The position numbers were made by a program, and so were the translations under genes. Below, piece by piece: positions 9,994-20,700 of a stretch of 64,000 bases of DNA. Position 1 is the first letter of the stretch, and every line of letters begins with the position of its first letter. The stretch comes from Magnaporthiopsis rhizophila (taxonomy: Eukaryota; Ascomycota; Sordariomycetes; Magnaporthales; Magnaporthaceae). The stretch spans positions 193,950 to 257,949 of the forward strand of contig PYSS01000017.1 of the NCBI GenBank assembly GCA_003049465.1, given 5' to 3'. The notes below the pieces were generated by a model. The model made no database searches. It was not told where the DNA came from and worked only from the letters and a program-made list of their open reading frames with translations.

Positions 9994-10327
9994 GCATGGG
10001 CGCCAAGATGTGAGACATGTAATGTACGGACCGGAAATGTGCAAATGACAAATGAAAAGTCTATTTTCAAGCTGCTGCAGCAAGCAGCATGTGACAAAAC
10101 AAAAGAGCGAGGACGTTTTCACCAACCAACCAACTCCCCCTACCCAGCGCCATTTTTTCCCCCACCCTCCCAGTCCCGTCCCCACAAATCAAACAACAAA
10201 TAGCGAACATGTCTGGCATCGAGAAAAACCCCCCCCCCCCCCCCCCCCCCCCCACCCCCCCCCCNNNNNNNNNNNNNNNNNNNNNNNNNNNNNNNNNNNN
10301 NAAAAAAAAAAAAAGCTCCCCCACGTT
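9994..10327. other. Short convergent intergenic region with assembly gap
   Basis: About 330 bp between the stop codons of two convergent coiled-coil genes. It contains a long C homopolymer (about 10230-10264), 37 N (10265-10301) and an A run (10302-10314). The true length here is unknown. Confidence 0.9.
10265..10301. other. Assembly gap (37 N)
   Basis: A run of N flanked by poly-C on the left and poly-A on the right. It falls outside the predicted coding regions but only about 25 bp from the end of the minus-strand coiled-coil gene. Confidence 0.99.
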
Positions 10328-11248
10328 TCATGCTTTGCCGTCGTCCGAAAGCGAGCCCTCCATGTACTCGTTGTTCTCGTTCAGCCGCTGTAGGACAGCC
10401 TCCCACTGACTCTCCGACTCGGCGTCCCGTTCGGCCAGGTCCGCCTCCAGCGCGCTCTTTTCCTCGTCCAGCTTCTCGTACTCGACATGAAGCTTCTCGT
10501 ACTCGACGCTCATGTCCTGCATCGTCTTCTCCAGCGCCGTCTTGTCATCCTCGAGCTTCTCGGTTTGTGCGCCCAGGTCGGCCACCTCCTTCTCCAGCGT
10601 GCCGATCTTCCCCTCCAGCTTCTTGCATTCCACCTCCAGGTCAACCACCGTCCTCTCCAGCTTCTCGTTTTGACCGCGCAGGTCTTCGGCCATCTTCTCC
10701 AGCGTGCCGTTCTTCTCCTTGAGCTCCTGGCCTTCTGCATCCAAATCAGCCACCTTCTTCTCCAGCTTCTTGTTGTCATCGCCCAGCACAGCCACCGTCC
10801 CTCGCAGGTCTTCGGCCGCCTTCTCAAGCGAGCTCTTCTCTGCCTCCAGTTTCTCCTTTTCCGCGTTCAGGTCTTCCACCGTCTTCTCCAGCTTCCCCTT
10901 TTCCGCACTCAAATTCCCCACCTCACCCTCCAGCTTCTCCTTCTCGTCTGCGGCGCTCTTCAGCTGCGCCTCCACCTTTACTTTCTCATCGCTGAGCCCC
11001 TTGGTTTCGGCCCCGCTCTTTTCCAGGTCCGCCCTCAACGCGTCCAACTGCTCCTTGAGGTCATCATTCTGCTTGTTACTCAGCCGCAGCTTCTCCTGCA
11101 GCCTGCGGAGCACTTCTCTCTGCTCAGCGGCGAGCTCCTTGTTGCGGAGGAGAAATTTCTCGGCCAGCTGGTTCTTGAAGCCGCCGCCGGGTGGCTTGCT
11201 CTTGCGAGACGGGCTCAGCGGAGGGGTTTGGGGGTCGGCTGGCGCCAT
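10328..11248 (-). CDS. Long coiled-coil protein
   Basis: 306 aa, single exon, ATG at 11248. A Pro/Ser/Lys-rich N-terminus (about 25 residues, MAPADPQTPPLSPSRKSKPP) is followed by almost continuous heptad-type coiled coil rich in Lys, Glu and Leu. Quasi-repeats include LEKTVEDLNAEKEKLEAE, LEKMAEDLRGQNEKLE and LEKEVADLGAQTEKLE, roughly every 20-30 residues. No signal peptide or membrane helix. Coiled coils of this type resemble many unrelated proteins (tropomyosin- or SMC-arm-like), so no homology is claimed. It converges on the smaller coiled-coil gene at 9478-9993 and lies about 1 kb from a SesB-like hydrolase gene. Confidence 0.7.
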   Translation of the reverse strand: MAPADPQTPPLSPSRKSKPPGGGFKNQLAEKFLLRNKELAAEQREVLRRLQEKLRLSNKQNDDLKEQLDALRADLEKSGAETKGLSDEKVKVEAQLKSAADEKEKLEGEVGNLSAEKGKLEKTVEDLNAEKEKLEAEKSSLEKAAEDLRGTVAVLGDDNKKLEKKVADLDAEGQELKEKNGTLEKMAEDLRGQNEKLERTVVDLEVECKKLEGKIGTLEKEVADLGAQTEKLEDDKTALEKTMQDMSVEYEKLHVEYEKLDEEKSALEADLAERDAESESQWEAVLQRLNENNEYMEGSLSDDGKA

Positions 11249-12252
11249 GATGTTTGATTGGCTCGTCGGCAGAAGAGTAGTAGCTCGCTAAAGCAAGGCG
11301 TAGGGGCACGATGTGGGCAGTGCGTGGGTGCTTATCGGCGTTTGTGAATGGACAGCCCTGTTGCGTAGAAATGACGGAAGAGTGACGTGAGAATGTTCGA
11401 TTGTTCAGCTTAAAAGTGACCTGTCGTTTCGAAGGGGTGATCTGGCATCTGAAGAGCACAAGCACGACACGATATCCAGCGACTGAACGACAACTGACCG
11501 TCTATCTATATAGTTACGCCTCTCTTTGAAGCCAACATGAGCCTCATCTCTCCAACTTCGAGTGTTCCATCTTTTCCGATGTGGAGTTTCCCTATCTCCG
11601 CGGTCTGTTTGACATGGGACTTTTCGATTTACCTCGCCTACCACGCTCAAAGCTGGGCGGCGGTGGGTCCTCTCTGCGGATGGAAACACACTGCGGCATG
11701 CATCCAGTTAGCCCAATGGCATGCCGCATGTCGATAATGCATGAATGCCCGAGAAAAAACAACAACTTTCCCCCAAACAAACGTGTCCTCCTGCCGCACA
11801 TGACCCCGAACGATGCGGGACGCCGGCCTGCTCAGCCTCGCGCCCAAAGGAGGGACACCCCGTCGGCCCAAGCCGCACACCCGACGTCGGGCCTCCTGGG
11901 ATGCAACCCCATGGTTTGGGGCTCTGTGGGGTAATGATCCTGCAGCCGGCAGCTCACGAAGACGACCGGTGGTTTGACAGCACACGTACGTCCGAGACGA
12001 CCCAACGTGGCTCCACAAACACGGCACCGGGCAAGTCCGAGGCCGGCGTTCTTGCGGTCAGTCGCCTTGGTCTGTTAGGCCTCAACGAGGCAAACCTCGG
12101 CGTCACACGAGGGTAGCGTCGGCGCCTTTGCCAAGTGCGCTCGCTGAGCCTTATGGAAAAAAAGATTTGATACACGAAAGACAATGCTAGACCGCGAGCA
12201 GAGAACAGCAGAGAGGTAGCGTACACATAGCTTGCCCAACCTTTCAAGCCAG
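11249..12252. other. Intergenic, about 1 kb, no gene seen
   Basis: Upstream of the long coiled-coil gene and downstream of the minus-strand SesB-like gene. Open frames up to 126 codons occur on both strands but show no domain pattern and no plausible intron links. Confidence 0.5.
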
Positions 12253-13332
12253 CTATCTCCCAACCCGAACGACCGCCCGCCCGTCTAGACCGTGCCCGAG
12301 ACCCTTCGCAACCCGGGAGATGTACCAGCAAGTCGTCCGGAACCCCGGGTCGTCGGCACTCTCAAAGCGGCAAAGACTCAAGTGGTCCGCATCCAGAGGC
12401 ACCTGTTCTTCGTGCTCCAGAAACATGCGGGCGCTCGTCTTGTCCACGATCAGGCTCCCCGTGCCAGGCCACGTCTTGGTCTCGTAGAAGCTCACGATGG
12501 CGAACCTCCGGGCCAGGAAGCGAAAGTCCTCGCAGATGTTGGAGATGTCGGACGAGTTCCTCGTCAGAGAGTCGACGAGCTCGGACCAGCGGCCTTTCCA
12601 GCCGAACCGCCACCCCGCCACAGGTGCGAAGGCCTTGGCTATCGACAGCCATTGTGACTGGTCGGCCCCGAGGTGTGGCGTTCCGTACAACAGCTGTCGG
12701 CCATGTTAGTTTCTGGCTGCACATGCAAAGCTTCGTTTCAAAAGTGGCTAGTTTAATGTACGCACGAAGCCATATGTCGCCAATAGCAAGTGCTGATATC
12801 GGCTGTCGATCCGAGCAGCATAAAGAGCCTAGACAGACGCCAGGTCAGCAGACAGGCTTTTCTCCAATGGCAGACCTGTAAAGACGATAAATGCACTGAC
12901 CTGCTTCAGGACAATTCCGCCAAGACTGTGGGCCACGAACACGATCGGCCTGCCAAAATCCCGGTCGTCGCGCAAGTCTCGCAGCCTAGCCAGCAGGGCC
13001 TGGGCATTGCCCCGGATTCCAGCCACCGACGTGTTTCCATAGATGTCTGCGTCGTACGCAAACGACAGGACCCGAACGTTCGGCATCTCTTTTGGCAGCA
13101 GGTCCTTGGGCCAACACACGTTTGTCGCCTCGTGGGTCCACGTCTTCAGGTAGCCACCATTCAGGCCGTGGATGAGAATCAGACTACGGGGAAAGCAAGC
13201 AAGCCCACGGTCAGCTAGCTCACTCGGGCGATTTTCGAAACCGGTGTAAGACACGTACTCGAACGTAACTGCAAGCCCTTGTAAGGCGGGGTCATAGAGC
13301 GTCTCCACGACGAGGTCCTTTTTCGGCTCCAT
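12253..13332 (-). CDS. Stand-alone SesB-like alpha/beta hydrolase
   Basis: Four exons by splice signals: 13332-13259, 13183-12901, 12828-12766, 12693-12253, giving 262 aa. Introns are 72-75 bp with good acceptors. Hydrolase landmarks are LILIHGLNGGYLKTWTH, WPKDLLPKEMP, VAHSLGG (nucleophile Ser), YGTPHLG and DADHLSLCRF (likely catalytic His). This is the lipase-like domain found alone, or fused to NLRs, in Podospora-type SesB proteins. The 63-nt third exon has the same length and the same boundaries (after KQ, before the TPH strand) as exon 3 of the nearby NLR gene, so the two share ancestry. It has no signal peptide and is probably cytosolic. It is divergent from the next SesB-like gene, with a shared 551-bp promoter region. 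Substrate unknown. Confidence 0.8.
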
Positions 13333-13883
13333 GGTGCGGCCTGGCGAACTTGGCCAGGAGAGTCGGCAAGGCTGGGCTGGCTGGCTGGACTGGGCTGAGC
13401 AGAATGATACTGTCCAGGGGGCTACGTGGTCAAGCAGCATGCACGAAGGAGGTTTGAGGTCGAAAATGAGGGGCAAGAACCGCCCTGTTAAGTGCCCTAG
13501 ATTTCTTTCGGTAGGTCGTCCAAAAACAAAAAGCTCACATGGGCGTATCAGGAATCCAGCAAGTAAATGCTAGCCAAGTAATCTTGAATCCTTTATCAGA
13601 TCCCGTGGCCATTCGTTTGCCTCGTGGCTCGAATGCACCACATCGCTCCAGGTTGGGCAGCTACGGCACACATACACTTGCATTTGCCTTGGTCATTGCT
13701 GTCCTGTCCTGCCTTGCTTTAGTGCAAACAACTCACTCATCCAACTCACTCCAGCCCAACCCCAGCCCAAGATATTGATAGCAAAAACAAGTTTGTTGGT
13801 TGAGATGGGGGACTACCAGACAAACAGCGCATAGGTACGTACCGCCACTCCCCTATCCCTGAGGCTCAAGCTGCCCCCTTATC
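13333..13883. promoter_or_regulatory. Shared divergent promoter region of two SesB-like genes
   Basis: 551 bp between the start codons of two opposite-strand SesB-like genes. No TATA element is obvious. The only structure noted is a run of CCAACTCACTCCAGCCCAA-type C/A-rich sequence at about 13739-13772. Confidence 0.5.
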
Positions 13884-14874
13884 ATGACCGAAGCAGTTCC
13901 AAGAGCGCTCCCCATCGAAGAGACCCAATTCATGCAGCACTCGGAATCAACGAACATCATTGCCATTCCTAAGCGAGCGGATAGCACCCCTTTCCGACAC
14001 AAGATGGCCTACGTGACAGAATACGGCATCCACAACCAAGGGCTCTTCGAGCTCGACCCGCCCACCCCCGACTGGGCGAAGAAGCACGGAGAGCCCAACC
14101 TTGAGTGAGTGACATTCGCGCAGGCCGTTTATCATGGAGGGAGGGATGGAATGTTAATCCGATTCTTCTTCACAGCGTGGTGGCCGTCCACGGCCTCAAC
14201 GGCGAGTGCTTCCGGAGCTGGACGCACGAGGAGACGACGGGCGAGAAGACGCTGTGGCTGAGGGATCTGCTGCTGGAAAAGATGCCGCGGACCCGCGTCA
14301 TGACCTTTGGCTATGACGCCAGCGTGGTCGGCAACACGTCGGTGGCGGGGATCCGCGACAACGCGCGCAAGCTGCTCCTGTTGCTACGCAACAAGCGCGA
14401 GAGCGACCGCAGCTTTCTCCGTCCCATTGTTTTTGTAGGCCACAGTCTCGGCGGGATCATCATCAAACAGGTACCACCCATGCCCCCAGCCCTTTTATTT
14501 ATTTATTTATTTATTTTTTTTTCCTTTCCAAGGCAAAATATCTGACCGTAGTATCTGACCACTCCGCCAGGCCCTCCGGATCGGGCGCAACGAACCGACA
14601 TTGGCGCACGTGGCCGACAGCACCAAGGGCATCGTCTTCTTCGGCACGCCGCACCGCGGCACCGACGTGGCGAGCTGGGGCGAGCTGGTGGCGGGCATCA
14701 AGGCCGCGTCGTTCGGCACGCGGCCGCGGACGCCCTTCTTCAAGCTCCTGCGGTCCAACTCCAACGACCTCATGGACCTGTCCGAGGACTTTCGGCCGAT
14801 CGCGCAGAGCTACGCGCTGGTGAGCTTTGTCGAGGAAAACACCATGGGCAAGCTAGGATTCAACCGCGTGGTAC

Positions 14875-14938
<64 letters not shown>

Positions 14939-15419
14939 TCATACTAACCCCATAATTCATCATTGCTTTCAGGTCGTGGCGCGGCACTCGGCAGTCATGG
15001 AATTGCCCCACGAGGAGTGCATGTTGATCAACGGCGACCACTCGACCATGTGCAAGTTCTCGCGCGACCCCGCCCAAGCCGGCCGCTTCGACGCCGTGTG
15101 GCGCAGCATTCAGCGCGCGGCCAAGGGGTCGGGCATGGCCACGGCCCCGGCCGCGGGCATGGGTATGGGCATGGGCATGGGCATGGGCATGAACACGGGC
15201 ATGAACGTGGGCCCCGCCGTCAGCATGTTTGACCTGTACCAACAACTCGCCGCCCAAGCTCAAGCTCAAGCTCAAGCTCAAGCTCAAGCTCAAGCTCACG
15301 CTCATGGCGGTGCCGGCCACGTCGTCGGGAGACCTGGCGTGGGCATGATACAGGGATCAGTTGTAGGCCCGGCGAGGCCTTCGTGGCAGCTGCAGTCGCA
15401 GCCTGTCGTCATGTCGTAG
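13884..15419 (+). CDS. Stand-alone SesB-like alpha/beta hydrolase with GM and AQ repeat tail
   Basis: Four exons: 13884-14104, 14176-14470, 14571-14870, 14973-15419, giving 420 aa. About 73 unrecognised N-terminal residues precede the hydrolase: VVAVHGLNGE, WLRDLLLEKMP, FVGHSLGGIIIKQ (nucleophile Ser), VFFGTPHRGTD, and INGDHSTMCKF (likely catalytic His). The intron after IIIKQ is at the same place as in the two neighbouring SesB modules. Intron 3 is 102 nt, divisible by three, has no stop and contains a long CT repeat; retention would insert a Leu-Ser repeat. The last 140 residues contain a Gly-Met repeat and an Ala-Gln repeat, both from 6-bp DNA repeats. Role inferred from family: the SesB domain accompanies fungal NLR systems. 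Cytosolic by lack of signal peptide. Confidence 0.8.
14879..14932. repeat. (CT)n microsatellite in an intron
   Basis: About 27 uninterrupted CT units near the start of intron 3 of the plus-strand SesB-like gene, just after the donor at 14871. Confidence 0.95.
15157..15195. repeat. (GGGCAT)n repeat in coding sequence
   Basis: About six units encode the Gly-Met run in the tail of the plus-strand SesB-like protein. Confidence 0.85.
15255..15297. repeat. (CAAGCT)n repeat in coding sequence
   Basis: About seven units encode the Gln-Ala run in the tail of the plus-strand SesB-like protein. Confidence 0.9.
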
Positions 15420-15672
15420 CAGGAGAGGCAAGCAATGACAGATGTACCTAGGAAAAAGCTTTCCGGATTCCGAAATGACGGCGGGGCTGCTGTGGGGCCC
15501 GGCTGTTGGAGACTGCCTAAGGCGGCATTGCATTCCGCCGAAGCTTAGCGTTCCTCAGGGGGCATGGTATCCAGTGTAAAAAGATTCTGTTGGTGGTATG
15601 GCAATGCGGAGCCTGTAGCCTTATCCCCTGCCTGTGCTGACGGCCGAAATGAGAGGCCAGCCATTTTCCGAA

Positions 15673-15682
15673 TTTATAAAAG
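15673..15682 (+). promoter_or_regulatory. TATA-like element of the Cys-rich secreted protein gene
   Basis: TTTATAAAAG lies about 110 bp upstream of the ATG at 15791, in a 371-bp intergenic region that otherwise shows only the poly-A run next to the start codon. Confidence 0.5.
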
Positions 15683-15763
15683 TCCCCGTTTCCGCCGCCG
15701 TCTGACATACTTCTATCATCACGCCACGCAGCAGCAGCCTGACAAGTCAATACCTTGCCCGTC

Positions 15764-15789
15764 AAAAAAAAAAAAAAAAAAAAAAAAAA
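15764..15789. repeat. Poly-A run (26 nt) immediately 5' of a start codon
   Basis: 26 consecutive A, then one G, then the ATG at 15791. It would be in the 5' UTR of the Cys-rich secreted protein gene. Confidence 0.95.
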
Positions 15790-15790
15790 G

Positions 15791-16549
15791 ATGCACTTCT
15801 CCTTAGCCTCCCTCGCGGCCCTGGCAGCCCTCCTCGTGGCGCCATCAGCCGCCTCGCCCAACGGCTGGTCCCGGACCAAGAATGCGCCCGACGGCCCAAA
15901 CAAGCTATACGAGTGCGGCTGCAAGCCCATCATCGACGCCATGGTGCGGTGCCAGACGCGCAAGAGCCCCAGCGATGCGGTCCGCCAGTGCGTGTGCATC
16001 GAGAACCCGAACGGCTGGTACACGTCGATGAACGGGTGCCGCGACTGCCTGGGCAACAACTCGCCCAGCGACGGCTTCTTCGACAACCTGGCCGGCACCA
16101 TCACGCAGCTGTTCGTGTCGTGCACCAACACCGGCGGCAGCGTCACCAGCCGGGACGGCGCGAGCATCTGCGCCGGCAACTCGGCCTTTGAGCGGTGCGC
16201 GGGACTCAAGACGGGAGGGAAGGAGGCCAGCTGGGCGAGCATCAAGGTGTTTAGCAAGCCGGCCGAGTCGAGCAACGGAACGTACGTTGTGGATATTCCT
16301 GGGGACCCGGCGAGCTCGTCGACGACGACGACGACTTCGGGCGCTGCTGCCACCAACACGGGCGCGGCGAACACGACGGCGTCGTCGGGCACCGCTGGGA
16401 CAAATACTGCTCCTGGGACACAAACAACTTCATCTACGCCGGGAACGACAAGCCCGTCATCAGCCATGGGCTATGCCGGTTCTCGGTCGCACGTCGGAGG
16501 CATCGTGGGTTTGGCGATTGCGGTCGGAGCTGTTGCCTTGTTGGTTTAA
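15791..16549 (+). CDS. Cys-rich secreted protein, probably GPI-anchored
   Basis: 252 aa, single exon. The ATG at 15791 opens a signal peptide (MHFSLASLAALAALLVAPSA) with an Ala-Ser-type cleavage region near residue 22. The mature N-terminal half has ten cysteines (CGC, then CVC, C-x2-C and later singles), suggesting disulfide bonding. A Ser/Thr/Gly/Ala-rich stretch (residues about 175-230) is a likely O-glycosylated stalk. The C-terminus is hydrophobic (HVGGIVGLAIAVGAVALLV) and ends at the chain end, the usual layout of a GPI attachment signal. The Cys spacing does not match CFEM as I know it. No enzymatic domain is recognised. The likely location is the cell wall or plasma membrane surface. 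Confidence 0.8.
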   Translation: MHFSLASLAALAALLVAPSAASPNGWSRTKNAPDGPNKLYECGCKPIIDAMVRCQTRKSPSDAVRQCVCIENPNGWYTSMNGCRDCLGNNSPSDGFFDNLAGTITQLFVSCTNTGGSVTSRDGASICAGNSAFERCAGLKTGGKEASWASIKVFSKPAESSNGTYVVDIPGDPASSSTTTTTSGAAATNTGAANTTASSGTAGTNTAPGTQTTSSTPGTTSPSSAMGYAGSRSHVGGIVGLAIAVGAVALLV

Positions 16550-17057
16550 GGTGCATTTAGCGAGTTGGCGATTTAATTTGTTAATTGTAATTAAGCATAC
16601 TTGCACCGTCAGGGGCCGGGTGCACGGCCCTGCAGCTGAAGGCATATTCCTTTCCAGAAGCACTTGCCCAAACGCAACCACACGAAAACATGCCCCATGC
16701 GCCCTAGCGTTGTGGCGCTGCGGCGTTCCGGTTGTGGCTTTGCTCTAGTCATGCGCTGCAACCGGACAGACCCGCCCGAAGCCGAGCCGAGGTTGTTTCC
16801 CAGACGCGCGCTCGGCGTCATGTCATTCAAGGGGGTCGCTTTATCTAGGCAGGGAAACGCCGCCTCCCGCCTTTGACCAAGCAGATCTTTCGGATTACCC
16901 ATCCATCCATCACGAACCATCAAAACCACCTGCAGCCAGCCAGCCATCTGCACCGCCAATTCGTCCTTTTTTTTTTTTTTTTTTTTTTTTTTTTGCACGC
17001 CAACCAACCAACCAACCAACCTCGCACCCGCTCCTTTTTTTATTTGCTGCCGCCATC
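16550..17057. other. Intergenic, upstream of cytochrome b5
   Basis: About 508 bp with a 28-nt poly-T run (16967-16994) and a CCAA tetranucleotide repeat (about 16999-17021) just before the cytochrome b5 start. No gene is seen. Confidence 0.7.
16967..17021. repeat. Poly-T run followed by (CCAA)n in a 5' leader/promoter
   Basis: 28 T in a row, then five or so CCAA units, ending about 37 bp before the cytochrome b5 ATG. Confidence 0.95.
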
Positions 17058-17161
17058 ATGTCCAAGTCCTTCACCGTCGCCGACGTTGCCAAGCACAACA
17101 ATGAGAATGACGGCATGTACATAATCATTGACGACGGCGTCTACGACATAACAAGTAAGCC

Positions 17162-17192
<31 letters not shown>

Positions 17193-17398
17193 GGCCAGAC
17201 CAAGTTTTACTCTATTTCACACCCATATTTACATCAACAGACTTCCTCGAGGAACACCCCGGCGGCGTCAAGATCCTCAAGCGCATGGCCGGCAAGAACT
17301 CGACCAAGCAGTTCTGGAAGTACCACGGCAAGCACGTGCTGGAAAAGTACGCCGAGAAGCTCAAGGTCGGCAAGGTCGCCGAGACGGCCAAGCTGTGA
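17058..17398 (+). CDS. Small soluble cytochrome b5-like haem-binding protein
   Basis: Two exons, 17058-17154 and 17241-17398, giving 84 aa. The intron has a GTAAGC donor and a CATCAACAG acceptor. The chain opens MSKSFTVADVAKHN and continues VYDIT. Exon 2 starts with the diagnostic NFLEEHPGG, whose His is the first haem ligand; the second is likely in KYHGKHV. This is nearly the minimal cytochrome b5 fold with no C-terminal membrane anchor, unlike the ER form, so a soluble electron carrier or haem/sterol-binding protein is expected. The intron contains 29 consecutive T. Partner reductase or oxygenase cannot be told from the neighbours. Confidence 0.88.
17164..17192. repeat. Poly-T run (29 nt) in the cytochrome b5 intron
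   Basis: A homopolymer beginning nine bases after the splice donor. Its length may be unreliable in the assembly. Confidence 0.95.
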
Positions 17399-17784
17399 CG
17401 GACTTTTTCTTGTTTCTGGCGACGAATAGAATAAAGACCCTTTTTAGAGCGCTTCATTTTGTTTTGTTGTCCCTCGATCGATCATGCACCATTCAATTGT
17501 CCTTTTGCGACGGGAACGTGTCGGTTCATGTACACTACCACGACTGGGAAATTCCTACCCCCATCTCGGCTTCATTACGTCTGTGCCTGTGCCAGGCAAG
17601 TATAAGCAACCCACGAGCAAAAAGCAGCGCTAAACATGGACGAACCAGTGCAGAAACAGAAATGCGAGGCTAAGTGATGGTACAACGCACCGCACCGCAT
17701 TACCTCGGTGAAATGGACCTCACCGACCATTAATTGGAATGGCAAACATAGACTCCTTTTTTTCCCCAACCCTTTCAGCCGCCG
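17399..17784. other. Convergent intergenic region, no gene seen
   Basis: 386 bp of 3' flanks between the cytochrome b5 gene and the minus-strand membrane protein gene. Confidence 0.7.
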
Positions 17785-20700
17785 TCACAGCCAGCTCTTC
17801 CTGTTCTGCAGCCTCTGATAGGTGCTCGTCGGCCGCGGCGTCGACAAGTTCGGCGTCTCACCGACCTCGGTCCCCTTCCACTTGCCCTTGACGGGGTTGC
17901 CCGCATGACGAAAGTAAAAATGCAGCGGCTGATATTCCCCGCGATAGCCAGTCGCTGTGCCCATGTGCGGGTGGTGATGGAAACCGGCGGCCCCGGAGTA
18001 GCCGTTCCCGGCCAGCGTCGTATCCGAGTCCTCAGCGCCGCTGTTTTCGGGCCGACACAGCTCATCCACATCCATATCCCCTAGCCCGCCGTGGTCAGGC
18101 GACCCGACGACGCGCCAGGGAACCGAGAATGCGCGGCCGGTGACCCCTGAGCCGCAGTAGCCGCGGAACTGGTGGGATGGTGGCGACATGAGCGCCATGG
18201 CGAACAGGTTCGCCGGCTCCGAGTAGTCGGTCGTGAGGCGCATCTTCCACGACAGAACAAAAAAGGCGAGCGAGATAAAGTTGACGACCACGACGATGGC
18301 CAGGACGACATAAAACACGCCCTGCCACTTGTCCGCGTGCGAAGACTGGTAACCCTGCTGCCGCACGCTGGCCTCGAACGACTGCCGCGCCGGCACACCC
18401 AGCGCCGGCTCGGCGTAGATCCAGTCCGGACCGAAGGGCGAGTCGACGGCGCCCGTCACCAACGTCGAGCTGAAGAGCACCGCCAGCGCCTCGGCCATGC
18501 TGGGCAGCAGCATCGGCATCTGCGGTGGCTTCCCGTCGCTGCTGGGCACCACGGCGAGCTGCGTCAGCAGCCGCGCGTTGGACGCGTTGTTGTTCTGTAT
18601 GCCGCCGTTGAGGTTGATGGCCAGCTGCATCTGGTCCGCCAGATTCCGCCAGTCACCCCGGGGTCCCCACTGTTCCCTTTGCCTGCTCGGGTCCGCATTT
18701 ATGCTGTTCTTGCGGTGGTAGGCATCCTCGTCGTCGTCGTCTTCGCAGTGCGCCGTCATGCGACCGCCCCTGATGCCCGAGACGTCGAAGCGCGTCGAGC
18801 AATTGGGGGTCAGGAAGGACTCGAGCTGGCAGAGCGTGTAGTTGGCCGTGTTGGGGCTCTTTCCGAGCACGTAGACGGCCTTTTGCGTCCACAGTGACGG
18901 GGTGGCGTTGGTGATGATGTTGTAGTCGGTCGGGAACATTTGGAATATCGGAGGACGGCGCTCGAGACCGTGCTTTTTGCCCCAAAGGAACAAGTCGTCC
19001 ACCACGGTGGTGTTGTAGTATTCGTCGTCGGACAGGGATGGGACACCGGCCTGCCACGAGGTGTTGCCCTTGAACTGGTCCCCGACACCGGTCTTGACCT
19101 TATCGGCTTTGGGCCACTCGGTGTAGATCAAGGGGGTCAAGTCCTTTTTGCTCATGCCGACGCACTTGACGTTGACGGCTGGAGAAACCACCGACGCCCT
19201 GATAGAATACTCCCCGACGCCGCCCAGATCTTTTGGCTGCGGGATTCCGTTGACGGGGTCGGTCGCGGCAAAATAAACGCCTGATGGAGTGGGCACGTGT
19301 TAGCAGAGAATGTGGGTGTGTTAGGGCCCGGATAGGCGGACACAAAACGACGGACCTGGATGCGGCATCGCAAGCGTGACCTCGTTAATAATCAGCCCAT
19401 GCTTTTCATACTCCCTGGTGATGTTTCCTTTGTCCGTATCGATCCATGTCGAGATCATTGTCGTGTTGGGGAACAAACTCGCGGTACCATGCGGCCTCGA
19501 TGGAAGGTCCTGCGCCAAATTCGAGCCGTTCGACTTGATGATCTCCCATGCCGCCCTATTGTGCTATTAGGACTGTGCATGCATACACTTGAGAGTGCAG
19601 TTTGAGCCGTGGATACTAACATAAACTCCATGAGATTGTGATACGCTATCAAAGAGAAAGGATACAATGTCAGCTCACGAGGCGCAGCAGGGTGACTATA
19701 AGGTGATTGTCCGAGGAGAAATAGCAAAGACTAGAGAATGAAGTCTCACAGTTTCCCGAGAAGTGCACTTCGAGGCAGCTAGCCCCGGCGTGTTCCTTAT
19801 CGGCAGTACCAAGTGGAGTCTTGCACTGCTTCTTGGCGTAGTTGATATTAGCGTACGAAGCCGCAATCTGTCCAGTCAGTTTCCTCTGGGCCCAGCTGCC
19901 AAAGTTGAGCTTGGGCGAGACCATGGCATCCGAAGCCGTGGTGTAAAAGGTGGCTGCGATGGTGGCCAGCATCGCGATGAGTCCAAGGATGGTCCGCGCC
20001 GTGTAGCGGACCGAGTCGTTGCGGGTGAGCAGAGTCCCAGGTTGCTAGGCCAGATCACACAAGATAGTTAGTCTCTGGCGGCCTAGTAGTGCACTTTCTT
20101 CAGAAGCAAGCACCCACAATGACCATGTTTCTCAGCGTCAGCTCGGCCAGCGTAACCCCCTGGTCGTGGCCGCTGAGGGCCCTCCGGCTGATAACCTGGC
20201 CAAGAAAAGTGACGAAGACGGTGATGAAAGAGATTTCGATGGTCTTCGCGATCAGGGCGCTGACCATGCTGGCGTTGGCTGGCTCCATGGCTCCGGGGCG
20301 CGAGCCGACGAAATGCCACATGGGTTTCAGGCAGGCGATGACGAGCCAGGCGACGCTCGCGCAGGTCGAGTACAGAGAGAGGAGAAGGACCGTGATGGGC
20401 CAGCCGTCGTTTTGCCGACTTTCGACTTCGTCGGTCGTGAGGCAGTTGCGTGTTACGCGATCATCTGCGCGGTGGTGTCAGTGTCATAGGCCAAGCGACC
20501 CAGGCTATCTCCTCTCTTCATTTTGGCTCCAGATCAGGAGAAGTAGGCAACGGCAATGGACTCTACTCACGATACATGTCCATATACTGAACGTCGGCAA
20601 AGTCCTGGCTCTCTGCAAACTGACTATTCGTGTAGAAGGGTCCCGGCGCCGCGGTAGGCGTGTATCCGCCGCCCGCGGCATATAAGCCCTCGGGAGGACT

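Noticed and set aside
10487..11257. Plus-strand open frames over the long coiled-coil gene
   Set aside because: Leu/His- and Ser-rich mirror images of a Lys/Glu/Leu coiled coil read backwards; no independent support.
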